A stretch of 64,000 bases of DNA from Pedosphaera sp. (lineage in GTDB: Bacteria; Verrucomicrobiota; Verrucomicrobiia; Limisphaerales; JADLHS01). The position numbers and the translations under genes were made by a program. The stretch is taken from the NCBI GenBank assembly GCA_009695195.1, contig SIBJ01000013.1, positions 1 to 64,000 of the forward strand, read 5' to 3'. Shown here one piece after another: positions 1-10,409 of the stretch; position 1 is the first letter of the stretch, and each line of letters starts with the position of its first letter. The notes under the pieces were generated by a model. The model saw nothing but the letters and a program-made list of their open reading frames with translations, did no database searches and had not been told where the DNA came from.

Positions 1-116
1 GCTACATTGGGCGGCGACGCAATACGGCAGCGATTGGGTTGATCAACCTGATTTACAACCTGGCCCGCTACGAACAGATCGTGCGATTGAAGCTGCTGCC
101 ACGAACCGCCGCCTGA
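1..116 (+). CDS. IS5-family transposase, C-terminal end (cut by window edge)
   Basis: The first 114 bases read in frame 3 as YIGRRRNTAAIGLINLIYN followed by LARYEQIVRLKLLPRTAA and a stop. The INLIYNLxRYEQIVRL pattern is the usual C-terminus of IS5/IS4-type DDE transposases, just after the catalytic glutamate helix. Only the last 37 residues are inside the window, so it cannot be told whether the gene is intact. About 200 bases of AT-richer, gene-free sequence follow before the next gene; they should contain the right end of the element, but without the left end no terminal repeat can be defined. Confidence 0.75.
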   Translation, partial: YIGRRRNTAAIGLINLIYNLARYEQIVRLKLLPRTAA

Positions 117-322
117 AACCGAAGTTGAAACCAAAAACGAACGAAAACCGAACAAACACCATCAACTGAACCCCAGAAAAGTAGTTTTCGGAGGTTCCCG
201 GATAAATTTTTTTTGTTGCAGAACTTCGCAGACAGGTTTACAAGAGCTTTGAACCTAACGAACATGTTGGCGTAAAAATTGTGGCCCCATCACTCTCCGA
301 AATACTCAACCCCTCAATACGT

Positions 323-3300
323 ATGAACCAAAAGTACCTGCCCCGTTCACTTGTTAGCACTCTCATCGCCCTCGTCGCGCTGTTGACGTTCAACCTGGCC
401 GTTCAGGCCCACCCCTACGCCTCCGGTATTACCGGCACCAACGCCGCCGGCGACGTCGGCTTCTTCATGAACGAGACCGGCGCCGCGGTCACTATCACTT
501 TCGAGGACGCGTCCACCCTCTCCCTCGGTGTGCTGCCAAAAGGCACCAATTTTTTCCACTTGGCCCCCCACACCAGCTACCTCATCAGTTGCTACAAACA
601 GGGCGCCGGAATCCCCACGCTGATTTCAGACGACAGTTTTACGAACTCCGCCTGGACCAACGGTACCGGTGTCGCAGTAAATCATAATCCTAAAATTGGT
701 GCAACGTTCGGGCGCCTCTATGCTGGCAATAGTTTCCTCACGACCAATGTGGTGCCGGCAGCAGCTAAGGCGGTGGGCATTTATGCCATGAACGCGGACC
801 AGACGTTCGTGGCCTTTGCAGGACCGACGAACATTCCCGGCACGGGCAATTCATGGACAGGCTCGATCAACGGAAACTTCAAGAGTCCAGGTCGCATGCG
901 TGTTGCGCCGAATGGCAAATTGCTGGTGGCTGATAGCAAGGGAGCCGGTAGCCAAAACCGGGTGTACATGTTCGAGCCGGATTTGAGCAGTGCGGTTGCT
1001 CTCCTTGGGCCTTCTACAGCGTCGGGAGCGGGTGACTTGTTCGGTACACCCGTAGCGACCGGCTCACTGGAGACTGGTGACCTTGTGCTCTATACCGCTG
1101 CAGCTGGTGAAGGAGCGCCCACCACCGCCGTCTGGGGGGATGACTCGACCAATTGCATCTTGGGACCGTTTACATTCCCAGGCTCATTCAATTGCGTTTT
1201 CCGGTACAACATTGGTGCGGGTCCGCTTCCGTGGATCAAGCGTCCTGATTACGCTTACACGGTGGGTTTGGACGGCATTGCCCAATTGCGTCCCGAAGTA
1301 GATATCGGATCGGACGGGAAGGTTTATGCGGGATTTGGCCGCGCCAACGGGTCCAACCCCAACCTTCAGATCCTTCGACAGGCCTTTACCACCAACGGTA
1401 TCACCGGCGACATCGCCAATAAAGCAATTCAAGACGCCGCTAAAAGCCAGACCAACTGGCTTTACACCAGCGGCGTCACGCCTCCGTTCAATTCACCGCC
1501 ACCTGGTGGTGCTGCTAGTGATCCTTGGAACGGCAGCCAAGGCGGAAGCGGCGGTATATTTGGCACGTACGGTGGCATCAGGGTCTCGCCTGACGGGGCA
1601 TGGCTTGTCTCGATGGACAACAACAATGGCCTCACCGTCGCCAACCTGACCAATGGCGTCCCCAACGACGGCACAATCTTCGGCATAGCTAATGGCACCA
1701 CCGCCGGGAATCAGGCTGGGGTGGACTGGGACGCCGCGAACAATATTTGGGCGATGGCGAGAGCATCGTTGCCGACTTCCGTAGGCGCCCAGTCCAGGTT
1801 GCGCTGTTATTCCCTTGGCCTGACCACAACCTGTATCAGCAGCAACGATTGGACCGGCACCAACGGCAGTTTCGCAGTGCTCGCGCCGCCGGTGACTGCT
1901 TCGCTCGCCGTTACCACCCCGATTGCATCACAGAATTACGTCAATAACACCGTCAACCCCGGCGTCCCGATTCCCGGTGTGATCCGCATCAGCCTTAACA
2001 CGAACGATACGACTGGCATTGGGGTGACCTTTGTTGGTTTCGTCCGCACCGGAACGGGTGTTTACACCAATAATTACACGATTAATACAAACGAATTTCC
2101 CAACGGCGTCACGGTTCTGCCGAACGGCGTGATTTTCCCGTCGGGTGTTTTTACCGGATCGAACGGTCCGAGTTGGAACGTGGATGTGAAATTCACACCT
2201 ACGCCAATACCGGTGAGCGGCACAGCGTTATCAGTCAGCGTTCGTCTGAACAGTGGCACCAACTTTTCTGCGCAGTCGCCACTTGCCGGCGCTATCGCGA
2301 TCATCAACACCGGCCCGCAGTTGCTTCAATTGACAGCAGCAACACCAGCCACGGTGGGAAACATGAATCGCGGAATTCCAAACGACCAGGCGAGGTTCGT
2401 CATCACGCGCTTGGGTGATACCAACGGTCCGGGTAACGACGCCATCAATGCTATCGTTGGCAGAACCCTCACGCTGACCAATTTCAATTACCTCGCACCG
2501 GCTCTCGGAGGCGCGAACAATATTCGCGGTCAGGCAGTCTCGGGGGTGGATTACACGGCGGCACCACAGAATTTTAGCGGCGCACTGCCAGTGAATAGTG
2601 CATCCGCCAGCATTACCATCCCTCCCGGTGCACGGACAGTTAATGCCATGATTGGTAATCCTGTGAAACATGCGAATACCAGCCTGACGCGAAGCAATTT
2701 GGCAGTCGTAATAAACCTGACCAATACAGTCGCCATCGTAAATCCAGATCTTCCCGGCTCTCCTCCGGCCAGCACAACCAACGCGCTCAGCTCTGAAAAC
2801 TACGCGTACTCAGTCAATACGACGTCGCTCACGCTGAACGAGTTCGACAATGCGCTCGGCGGCGAAGTCATCCTCTGGTCCAATCCGCTGACCAATTCAT
2901 TCGACAGCACGAACTGGACGCTGGTGCATGCCAGCATAAATCAGGGGGGCAGCCCGACGCTGCCGTTGGTCATTAGCAATTACGACAATTCAGCGACCGC
3001 CAATGGACTCGCTTATCAAGCGTGGTTTGGCAAACCAGTGCATGATCCGGCGAACGACGGTGGTCCATTCACTCCAGCGATTGACGTCCCGCAGTCTGAT
3101 ACCATGCTTGCCAACAACTGGAGCAATGCCTTGAAAGTTGCGGTCAACAAAAATTCGGGCACTGCAGGCGAATCTGGTATCAACCTCTATCCTGGAGCGC
3201 CCGGAGCCTTCACGAACTTCCAAGGCAATTACGCGTTGCGATTCGACATGTACCTCTCCCTCTACTACTACGGTCTCAACAATCCGACGATCGGAACACC

Positions 3301-4825
3301 GGCAAGGGAATACGCGGCCTTTGGCATCAACCACTTCGGCACGAACGCCAATTGGCGATTGGACATCAATCCCCGTGCGGATGGCACCGGCGCCCGTCCA
3401 ATCAACGCTGACGGTGAATGGTGTTCCATTGGCGCGGCCAGCGGGACCGTTACTCCGGCCGATTACGACATGTTCATTTCGCCGGCGTTCGCCTTGGTTG
3501 ACACTAACGGCGTCGTGACTGGTCAAGACGTTCCGTACAATACGACTAGGTTCACCAACCAGGTTGCTTCACCGTCGTTCTCACCTTTAACCAATGCCTA
3601 TCAGTCAAGCATTGGCAGTTACACCGGGCAAACGAACTTCTTCGCGAACGCCGGTGTCCCGAACGACCAACAGAGCGCCAACAACAACGGCCCCGGGGCG
3701 CAGAATGGCATCATCAAGAATCCGCCTTTCTCCGGCATCAACGCCAATGGCGGCGCGCCGGACAATGCTTGGATAGATGTGAGCCTCGAACTCTCTCGCC
3801 AGACCAACCTCTCGCTGAAGATAGCACAGCAGGAAATCTTCAAATCCAGCATCATCAACCCTGTTTTCGGCACGGCCAATCCGATCGCACGATTCGGGGG
3901 CACGCCGATGATTGGATACCTTGATCCGAATGCGGATATCAGCGATTACAGCGGTTTTGTCTATTTCTCCAATATTCGCGTAGTCGAGCTTTCACCTTTC
4001 ATCCCGTGGACGAACCAGCCGATTGCGGGCCTCATCGTCACACAGGGGACGACCTTCTCGCTCAGCTCGGGGGCCATGTTCGCTTCCAATCCTCTGACCA
4101 ATACTTGGTACCGAGGCACGACCAACGGGGCATTTGTCGCAGGTAGTCGCGAAAATGGAACGCCGACCGCCGGCATCCTCACGAACACGTTCACGACATT
4201 GAATGGCCCGACCAACAGTGGCCTCACCACGCTGACGGTCACCAGTATCCAAGGTGGCACAAATTACATATCGGTCTGGAGCGATGTAGCAGGCTCGATT
4301 ACCAATTACAACACGATCGTTGAGGTCATCGCCGGCCCCGGAGACAAGACTGTTAACATCACCAGCAACGCAAACTTCGTCGTCGTCCCCTCGGGCAATA
4401 AGCCTCCCACGTCTTTCCAGTGGAGGTCTAACAACGTCAACCTCGTCAACGGCACGCATTACGCCGGCGTTACGACTGCCAGCCTGTTCATCACCAATGT
4501 TCAACCATCCGATGCGGCCGTTTATTCGTGCCTTGTCGCCAATGCCGATGGAAGTGTCGCACCAGCCGGCACGCTGACCGTCAAGATCGGCTTCGAACCA
4601 TACCAGTTCAATGGCTTCACGGATCTCGCAGCCACGGTGGGTATGGCCTTTACGACCGGTGATCCGACCGACACCACCGGTTCCTTCACGCTGCAAAGCT
4701 GCGGCGTCGTGAATGGCACGTACACGAATTACCCATTCGGTGCGTTTACAGGAGCAAATCCAAACTTCACCGTCACGGTTCCAAAGACCAACGCGATGAT
4801 GTACTTCCGGCTCAAGCATAACTAA
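323..4825 (+). CDS. Giant secreted beta-propeller / Calx-beta-like / Ig-domain protein
   Basis: 1500 residues. I chose the ATG that starts a clean signal peptide (MNQKYLPRSLVSTLIALVAL..., cleavage near VQA|HPYAS); an upstream in-frame GTG only adds a non-signal stretch. Residues about 25-510 look like a lactonase/NHL-type propeller (repeated strands such as GRMRVAPNGKLLVAD and GGIRVSPDGAWLVSMDN). About 520-800 contain a Calx-beta-like stretch (NDQARFVITRLGDTN), about 870-1240 a lectin-like module with SGINLYPG and NYALRFDMYL, and about 1330-1420 an Ig-like domain (FQWRSNNVNLV, SDAAVYSCLVAN). It has the same architecture as the gene at 6191-9367 and is followed by a prepilin-like gene, as that one is. 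Its role is unknown; export to the surface or medium is likely. Confidence 0.85.
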   Translation: MNQKYLPRSLVSTLIALVALLTFNLAVQAHPYASGITGTNAAGDVGFFMNETGAAVTITFEDASTLSLGVLPKGTNFFHLAPHTSYLISCYKQGAGIPTLISDDSFTNSAWTNGTGVAVNHNPKIGATFGRLYAGNSFLTTNVVPAAAKAVGIYAMNADQTFVAFAGPTNIPGTGNSWTGSINGNFKSPGRMRVAPNGKLLVADSKGAGSQNRVYMFEPDLSSAVALLGPSTASGAGDLFGTPVATGSLETGDLVLYTAAAGEGAPTTAVWGDDSTNCILGPFTFPGSFNCVFRYNIGAGPLPWIKRPDYAYTVGLDGIAQLRPEVDIGSDGKVYAGFGRANGSNPNLQILRQAFTTNGITGDIANKAIQDAAKSQTNWLYTSGVTPPFNSPPPGGAASDPWNGSQGGSGGIFGTYGGIRVSPDGAWLVSMDNNNGLTVANLTNGVPNDGTIFGIANGTTAGNQAGVDWDAANNIWAMARASLPTSVGAQSRLRCYSLGLTTTCISSNDWTGTNGSFAVLAPPVTASLAVTTPIASQNYVNNTVNPGVPIPGVIRISLNTNDTTGIGVTFVGFVRTGTGVYTNNYTINTNEFPNGVTVLPNGVIFPSGVFTGSNGPSWNVDVKFTPTPIPVSGTALSVSVRLNSGTNFSAQSPLAGAIAIINTGPQLLQLTAATPATVGNMNRGIPNDQARFVITRLGDTNGPGNDAINAIVGRTLTLTNFNYLAPALGGANNIRGQAVSGVDYTAAPQNFSGALPVNSASASITIPPGARTVNAMIGNPVKHANTSLTRSNLAVVINLTNTVAIVNPDLPGSPPASTTNALSSENYAYSVNTTSLTLNEFDNALGGEVILWSNPLTNSFDSTNWTLVHASINQGGSPTLPLVISNYDNSATANGLAYQAWFGKPVHDPANDGGPFTPAIDVPQSDTMLANNWSNALKVAVNKNSGTAGESGINLYPGAPGAFTNFQGNYALRFDMYLSLYYYGLNNPTIGTPAREYAAFGINHFGTNANWRLDINPRADGTGARPINADGEWCSIGAASGTVTPADYDMFISPAFALVDTNGVVTGQDVPYNTTRFTNQVASPSFSPLTNAYQSSIGSYTGQTNFFANAGVPNDQQSANNNGPGAQNGIIKNPPFSGINANGGAPDNAWIDVSLELSRQTNLSLKIAQQEIFKSSIINPVFGTANPIARFGGTPMIGYLDPNADISDYSGFVYFSNIRVVELSPFIPWTNQPIAGLIVTQGTTFSLSSGAMFASNPLTNTWYRGTTNGAFVAGSRENGTPTAGILTNTFTTLNGPTNSGLTTLTVTSIQGGTNYISVWSDVAGSITNYNTIVEVIAGPGDKTVNITSNANFVVVPSGNKPPTSFQWRSNNVNLVNGTHYAGVTTASLFITNVQPSDAAVYSCLVANADGSVAPAGTLTVKIGFEPYQFNGFTDLAATVGMAFTTGDPTDTTGSFTLQSCGVVNGTYTNYPFGAFTGANPNFTVTVPKTNAMMYFRLKHN

Positions 4826-4833
4826 AATCGCAC

Positions 4834-4867
4834 GACAAGGCGGCCAGCTTCGGCCGGTCGCCTTGTC
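4834..4867 (+). terminator. Hairpin terminator with TTCG loop
   Basis: A near-perfect stem (GACAAGGCG with CGCCTTGTC, extended inward by CC/GG and GC/GC pairs with one mismatch) closed by a TTCG tetraloop begins 8 bases after the stop codon. It is followed by CCATTTT. The T-run is short, so it may act as a transcript-end stabiliser rather than a strong intrinsic terminator. Confidence 0.65.
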
Positions 4868-4962
4868 CATTTTCGATGGCCATTGACCGGAGTTTGCATG
4901 AACCCATAAAACCGGGTATGAATTTGCTAGGTTCGATTAGCCGTGCAGTTTAAAGAACGAAT

Positions 4963-5820
4963 ATGATACCAGACCAAAAGGAAAAGGCTCAACGCCGCTC
5001 CGCATTTACGCTGATTGAATTGCTGGTGGTCATCGCCATCATCGCCATTTTGGCGGCCATGCTCCTGCCTGCGCTGGCCAAGGCCAAGGCCAAAGCTCAA
5101 CGCGCCCATTGCATCAGCAACAAGCACCAGATCACGCTTGCTTGTAGCATGTACAGCAACGATTGGAACGACTACTTGGTTCCAAATGCTCCTATCACCG
5201 CTTCTTCAGGCGGGGCCTTCGTCGGCTGGTGTCCCGGCTCCGAAAGTTGGGCCGCAGTATGGCCGAACGTTGTTGTCGAAGCTTATAAGACCAACTGTCT
5301 CGGCCCGTACGTAGGCAACGTCCAGGTTTACAAGTGCCCGAGCGATAAGATCGCCTCCGACAACGGTGACCGAATCCGCAGCATTTCGATGAACCCTGCC
5401 ATGATTGGAGACCTCGCGAATATGGGTCCCAACGGGGTCGCAGCTGTTAAAGACATGACCTCCATGATCGGCAATTGGCGTCTGTTCACGAAGATGAGCA
5501 GCCTGAACTGTATTGGTGTGGCGAACATCTGGGTTTTTTGCGACGAGGCCATGTACAGTCTGAATGACGGTTATTTGCAGTGCAATTTGGGAGTTCCAGA
5601 TTACCCGGATGTCCCCGCTAATTACCATTCTGGTGGCAATTGCTTCTCCTTCGCCGATGGACACGTCGAATATCAAAAATGGAAGTACTTCACCTCCCTT
5701 CCCACAGCCGGCCTCCAAAACGTTCCGTACGTCAAAGACCGCGTGGGCACTCACTGGGGCAGCTCGGGGCTGGACGTGGATTGGGTATGGCTCAGGCAAC
5801 ACACCTCTTGCCCGCCATAA
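4963..5820 (+). CDS. Prepilin-type N-terminal cleavage/methylation protein (H-X9-DG type)
   Basis: 285 residues. The N-terminus has a short basic leader ([14 protein letters not shown]) and then [20 protein letters not shown], the type IV prepilin/pseudopilin signal cut by a PilD-like peptidase before the Phe, with the conserved Glu at +5. The C-terminus has [19 protein letters not shown], which matches the H-X9-DG ending of the large pseudopilin-like family expanded in Verrucomicrobiota, Lentisphaerae and Planctomycetes. The middle carries CPGS, CPSD and [13 protein letters not shown] motifs shared with the copy at 9422-10258. It lies 137 bases after the giant secreted gene, as its paralogue does. 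A minor pseudopilin or surface role is inferred; the function of these proteins is not known. Confidence 0.9.
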   Translation: MIPDQKEKAQRRSAFTLIELLVVIAIIAILAAMLLPALAKAKAKAQRAHCISNKHQITLACSMYSNDWNDYLVPNAPITASSGGAFVGWCPGSESWAAVWPNVVVEAYKTNCLGPYVGNVQVYKCPSDKIASDNGDRIRSISMNPAMIGDLANMGPNGVAAVKDMTSMIGNWRLFTKMSSLNCIGVANIWVFCDEAMYSLNDGYLQCNLGVPDYPDVPANYHSGGNCFSFADGHVEYQKWKYFTSLPTAGLQNVPYVKDRVGTHWGSSGLDVDWVWLRQHTSCPP

Positions 5821-6190
5821 CCATATTCACGAGTCATTCTCAGTAAGTTCCAGATTCGATCCCGGATGAAGCGCGGGTGCGTGGCTTGATTCCGGCCTTC
5901 GGAAAATATCTTCGCGCCGCTTCCAAACCCTCCAGTGCGCATCGTCTGTCGTACCAAACGCCATGGGTCACGTGGGCCCGCGGACCAACTTGGCTGGCGA
6001 GAAACTCCCAGGCGCGGCCTCCGGATCGAAAGCAGGAGGTTGCAGCCCGGTTAAAATTTTTCCCACCGCCGGCTGGGATTTTTTTGCGTGGTTTTTGTGT
6101 TGCACAAAGCCCACCCCGGGGTTAGAAGAACTATAACCACGGCGGCTTATCAGTGTCGCCGGTTTCAAGAACCACAAACGTCGTATCTTT
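5821..6190. other. Intergenic region with a possible weak terminator
   Basis: No convincing gene. The only structure I can support is CAGCCCGG (6043-6050) pairing with CCGGCTG (6069-6075), with one bulge and a long loop, followed by seven Ts (6079-6085). This would end the first cassette. The remaining sequence before the next start holds no recognisable riboswitch or promoter. Confidence 0.4.
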
Positions 6191-9100
6191 ATGAACAAAC
6201 TCCGCCCCCATTCTCCGAAACTTCTCGTCATCGCGGTCTGCATCTTCAGCACATCAAGTCTGATGATTCACGCTCACCCCTATGCCTCTGCGCTGACCAA
6301 CACCAGCGGCACGGTTTCGTTTCGCTTGAACGAAGCCGCCGACAACGTGAAGGTCGTCGGCAACGCGGGCACGTTGACGAACGACCTCGGCGCCCTCGCG
6401 CGCGGATTGACCGTGACCAACCTCAACCTTTCCTCCGGCATGACCGGCGGTGTCTTCTCGGTCATCGCTCAAAAAGCGGGCAACGGAACCCCAACGTTGA
6501 TCAGCGATAATGCCAATGTGAACAACCAATTTTTCGGCCCCCGCGGCGTCGCGGTGAACAAACGACCCGGCAGCGCAAACTTCGGACGCGTTTACGTGGG
6601 CAACAACCCGGGCAATACGGGCTCCGGGCGGGCCACCGGCGACGGCATCTACGTCTTGAACGCCGACAGCACGGATGCGCTCGGCCAAGGGAACACCGCG
6701 TTGACGGGCGGCTTGGACATGGTCGTCGGGTCTTCGAGCATGCCGTGGCGCATGCGGGTGGGTCAGGATGACGACATGCTTTACATCTGCAACTTCACGG
6801 ATACTACGGGCAACCTGTTCCGGGTGGACCCGGATGTGTCGGCCACAAGCGGCACGAACATGTTTCAATTGTTCCCGGGCGGTTACGTCGGCACCGGGGC
6901 CGGGCTCCCCGTCGGCTACGTTCACGGCAGTCTTTCGGAAGTTTATGTCACCGGATCGCTGGCAACCAGCGACCTGACGGTTTATACCACTGACGAAGAT
7001 TACGAGACGACCGCCGGCGCTTTGGCCGAGTTGAACAGTCTCTGGCGATACGACATCGGCTCCGCCAGCGGAGGTGCTTCCTTCCCGTGGTCCAACGCCC
7101 CGAATGCAAAACTCGCCACTCCGTCCATCGCGTTTGTGGGTCAGACAATGGGCTTGGATCGCGGCACAAATGGATATTTCTATCTGTTGGATAGTCGCTC
7201 GACGGGCGGGCAGAACGTTCTTCAGGTCATTGACCCGACCGGCCCCACCGTTCTCTACACTTCAACCGCTGATAGTGCTGCTCTGGGTTTTCCTTTTGAC
7301 ATACTGAGCAACACAGTTTCCGTCGCCGTGTCGCCGGACATGAATTTTCTGGCCTGCCAGCGCATCGCAGGTCAAGTCGTCCTCATACCGCTGGTCAGCG
7401 GTATTCCCAATCTGGCTGGTCGCTCTGAATTTGTTGCTCTCGGCAACAACAGCCGGCAGCTTGTCTTCGATGCGGCCGACAATCTTTACTGCATCGGCAG
7501 CTCGACGGAGCGCCTGCGCGTTTACTCCCTTGGCCTGACCACCACCGCCACCACCACTTCCGACGGAACGTTCAGCCTGACCACGCCCGCCACCAGCGTC
7601 AGCGTTACGGCGGACACGAACACGATTTATGAAGCGGGCGCGACGGTCGCCGTGCTCACGGTCGTGCGCACCAACGATCCGCTCACCACCGCCCTGACGG
7701 TCGCCTTCACCATGGCCGGCACCGCCACGCGCGGCACGGACTACGTGCTCCAGACCAACGGCGTCACCTTCACCAACAATTCCATCATCATGCCGGTCGG
7801 CAGCGGCACCAACAACATCAGTGTCGTGGCCGTGGACGATTCAACGAAGGAACTGACCGAGACAGCGATTTTCAATCTCGCGGGCACCGCGTTTTATTCA
7901 GCCAGCCCTCCGACCAGCGCCACGGTCGCCATCGTAGATGACGAGGCGGTCCCAGCGGCGGATGTTACCGTCGTCCAAGGAACCATGTTTGAAGCGAACA
8001 CCAATGACTTTTGCCGCTTCCGCATCACCCGCCGCGGCGACACCAACGCCGCCAGCTTCACGGTCAATCTCGCCTATTCTGGCAGCGCGATTTCGGGGGT
8101 GGACTTCACCCCGACCAACACGGTGACGATTGACCCGGGCGTGGTCAGCGTGGACGTGAATGTCTTCCCGATTGATGACCTCACGCTCGAAACGAACGAA
8201 ACGTTCGTCGTCGCAGTCGCCGCGGGCGCGGGCTACACCATCGGGACGAACAGTCCCTCGGTCACAGCCACCATCATTGAGGATGAAGTCCCGGCAGCGA
8301 CGGTGCTCTTCTCCGACAATCTCAATGGGGACAGTTCGACGAACTGGATTGTGCGCTTCGCCGCTGGCAACGGACTTGATGACTATCGCATCAACGAAGT
8401 GGCCAACACCTTCCCCACCACGGCGTGGGACTACAGCACGGACACCCCGCCCATCCCCGCCGCACCGCACGGCACGGACACGCTGGGCCTGAAAGTGACG
8501 GTCAACAAGGATGACGGAGCGCTCCTGGGTGGCGCGGGGATCAACCTCTATCCCATCCTCACGAATTACAGTCCGACGCTCACCGGCTTCAGCAACAACT
8601 TCGCTCTGCGTTTTGACATGTATGCAATCATCAATTCGGGCTCGGGCACGACCGAATACTCCATGTTCGGCATCAACCATTCCGGCGACAAAACAAACTG
8701 GTTCCGCAGCAGTGGTGACGGCATCGGCGCCGGCGGATCGGTGGATGGTTTGTTCTTCCAGGTTGGGTCCGATGGCGCCGCGCTGGGTGATTACGTGCTC
8801 AACACCGTGCCCGTAATTGGCAGCCCCATTTACAATCCCACCTTGCCCGCCAGCCGGGCTGCCAGCACGCTCACGGGCATCTTCAAAGCGCCGCCGTGGG
8901 GTTTGTCGGGCGCGCCGGCCAACCTCCAGACCACCACCACGCCGAGTTGGGCGCAGGTCGAAGTGGATCAAGTTGGCAATGTGATTACGTTGAAAATCAA
9001 CAACACGAACATCCTGAGCTATACGAACAACGGCGCCTTCAAGAGTGGCAACCTCATGCTCGGTTACTGCGACGCCTTCGACTCCAACACCGGCGTGGGC

Positions 9101-9367
9101 GCGGCGGTCATTTTCGACAACGTGCGCGTCGTGGATTTGGGCCGCCCGATCATCACCAGCACCACGCACTCCGGCACCACGACGGTGGTGAACTTCACCT
9201 GGACCTTGGATGACCCGACCACGGCATTCAAACTCCAGAAGGCTACTACCGTGAATGGCGCTTACGCGGACACCGCCGCGACGATCATCAAGGTCAGTGC
9301 GGGTGTTTACCAGGCCACCCTGACCGGCGAATCCGGCGCGGCGGCGTTCTACCGCATCCGCCGGTAG
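6191..9367 (+). CDS. Secreted beta-propeller protein with two Calx-beta domains
   Basis: 1058 residues. The signal peptide ends near SLMIHA|HPYAS, and the mature protein begins with the same HPYAS as the protein at 323-4825. Residues about 30-450 are propeller-like (GPRGVAVNKRPGSANFGRVYVGNN, RMRVGQDDDMLYICNF). About 470-575 and 590-695 are two Calx-beta repeats, each with the characteristic acidic edge (SVVAVDDSTKELTETAIF and VFPIDDLTLETNETFVV). Residues about 700-980 repeat the lectin-like module (AGINLYPILTNY, NFALRFDMYA). It is followed by two prepilin-like genes. It appears to be a shorter paralogue of the 1500-residue protein, lacking the Ig domain. Calx-beta domains bind calcium in known proteins; that is an inference here. 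Confidence 0.87.
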   Translation: MNKLRPHSPKLLVIAVCIFSTSSLMIHAHPYASALTNTSGTVSFRLNEAADNVKVVGNAGTLTNDLGALARGLTVTNLNLSSGMTGGVFSVIAQKAGNGTPTLISDNANVNNQFFGPRGVAVNKRPGSANFGRVYVGNNPGNTGSGRATGDGIYVLNADSTDALGQGNTALTGGLDMVVGSSSMPWRMRVGQDDDMLYICNFTDTTGNLFRVDPDVSATSGTNMFQLFPGGYVGTGAGLPVGYVHGSLSEVYVTGSLATSDLTVYTTDEDYETTAGALAELNSLWRYDIGSASGGASFPWSNAPNAKLATPSIAFVGQTMGLDRGTNGYFYLLDSRSTGGQNVLQVIDPTGPTVLYTSTADSAALGFPFDILSNTVSVAVSPDMNFLACQRIAGQVVLIPLVSGIPNLAGRSEFVALGNNSRQLVFDAADNLYCIGSSTERLRVYSLGLTTTATTTSDGTFSLTTPATSVSVTADTNTIYEAGATVAVLTVVRTNDPLTTALTVAFTMAGTATRGTDYVLQTNGVTFTNNSIIMPVGSGTNNISVVAVDDSTKELTETAIFNLAGTAFYSASPPTSATVAIVDDEAVPAADVTVVQGTMFEANTNDFCRFRITRRGDTNAASFTVNLAYSGSAISGVDFTPTNTVTIDPGVVSVDVNVFPIDDLTLETNETFVVAVAAGAGYTIGTNSPSVTATIIEDEVPAATVLFSDNLNGDSSTNWIVRFAAGNGLDDYRINEVANTFPTTAWDYSTDTPPIPAAPHGTDTLGLKVTVNKDDGALLGGAGINLYPILTNYSPTLTGFSNNFALRFDMYAIINSGSGTTEYSMFGINHSGDKTNWFRSSGDGIGAGGSVDGLFFQVGSDGAALGDYVLNTVPVIGSPIYNPTLPASRAASTLTGIFKAPPWGLSGAPANLQTTTTPSWAQVEVDQVGNVITLKINNTNILSYTNNGAFKSGNLMLGYCDAFDSNTGVGAAVIFDNVRVVDLGRPIITSTTHSGTTTVVNFTWTLDDPTTAFKLQKATTVNGAYADTAATIIKVSAGVYQATLTGESGAAAFYRIRR

Positions 9368-9384
9368 GTCATGGAATGTTTCAG

Positions 9385-9417
9385 GGAGGCATCCGCTCAC
9401 ACGGATGCCTCCTTTTT
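9385..9417 (+). terminator. Strong intrinsic terminator
   Basis: GGAGGCATCCG and CGGATGCCTCC form a perfect 11-bp stem with a 6-base loop, followed directly by TTTTT, 17 bases after the propeller gene's stop. It covers the start of the longest reading frame of the next gene (9371), so that upstream start cannot be the true one. Confidence 0.9.
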
Positions 9418-9421
9418 GATT

Positions 9422-10258
9422 ATGCAAGCTGCGCAACCGACTGTTTCCAAAAACCTGACCGCGCGACCGGCCTTCACGTTGATCGAGCTTTTGGTGGTCA
9501 TTGCCATCATCGCCATTCTGGCCGCCATGCTCTTGCCCGCGTTAAGCCGGGCCAAGGGCAAGGCACTGGCCGTCCAGTGCGTGAGCAACCTCAAGCAATT
9601 GCAACTCGGTTGGCAAACCTACGCCGGCGATTTCGATGACTACATGGTGCCCAACGCGCCGCTCTCCTCTCCCATCGGCAGCAGCAATACGTGGTGCGGC
9701 GACTCCACGATCAACTGGTTCAACGGCAACGCGAACACCAACCCCGCCACCTATCTCAACTCGATCATGGCCCCTTTCATGGGCGGACAGCTTGGCGTTT
9801 ACCGCTGTCCGGCGGACCGAATCCCCTCGCTGAATGGCACGCGCATCCGCACCTATTCCATGAGCAGCCAGATGGGAAATCGTTACACCTTCACCACCAC
9901 CCGCGGCTACAATCCCGGCTACGGCGCCTACAAAAAGATCCCAGAAATCCTCAGTTGCCCCGGCCCCAGCAAGACCTTTGTCTTTTGCGAGGAAAGCATG
10001 ATCACCATGAACGACGGCTATTTGCAGGTGGACTGCAACAACCCTCGGTTCCCCGATGCGCCCGGCTCGTATCACACCTGGAACTGCGGTTTCTCGTTCG
10101 CGGATGGTCACGTCGAGCTTCGGAAATGGGCCACCCCGGTGCTCAAGATTCCCGTCCAGTTTGGCGTTGGTTATGGCGCCGGCGGTGCCAGCCCGACGAC
10201 GACGGCCAACAACGTTGACTGGCTGTGGTACCGGGAACGCGCCGCGTGCAAAGATTAA
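9422..10258 (+). CDS. Prepilin-type N-terminal cleavage/methylation protein (H-X9-DG type)
   Basis: 278 residues. The start ATG at 9422 is preferred because the 17 extra codons upstream are encoded by a perfect terminator hairpin. The leader [17 protein letters not shown] precedes [20 protein letters not shown], the type IV pilin-like signal. The C-terminal [19 protein letters not shown] is the H-X9-DG type ending. It shares the central [20 protein letters not shown] block with the protein at 4963-5820, so the two are paralogues. With only 4 bases between terminator and start, transcription must begin within or before the terminator, or depend on read-through. Confidence 0.9.
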   Translation: MQAAQPTVSKNLTARPAFTLIELLVVIAIIAILAAMLLPALSRAKGKALAVQCVSNLKQLQLGWQTYAGDFDDYMVPNAPLSSPIGSSNTWCGDSTINWFNGNANTNPATYLNSIMAPFMGGQLGVYRCPADRIPSLNGTRIRTYSMSSQMGNRYTFTTTRGYNPGYGAYKKIPEILSCPGPSKTFVFCEESMITMNDGYLQVDCNNPRFPDAPGSYHTWNCGFSFADGHVELRKWATPVLKIPVQFGVGYGAGGASPTTTANNVDWLWYRERAACKD

Positions 10259-10409
10259 GTCCGCCGCCGCGATTTCAAGGCGGCATGTTTGCCGAATTGA
10301 CTTTCAACCCGGTGAGTGTTGAATAAACCCGTCCTTGAAACCAGTATCGCCGACCCTCCGCGTTTGGATTTAGATTTGGCGAGGGAAGTTCGATGCAAAG
10401 CCATTGAAT

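Noticed and set aside
4880..4962. TTGACC with a downstream ATAAAA as promoter of the first prepilin gene
   Set aside because: Weak -10 and uncertain spacing; not enough to list.
7898..9436. 512-codon open frame on the minus strand
   Set aside because: Composition typical of an antisense shadow; plus-strand Calx-beta protein is clear.
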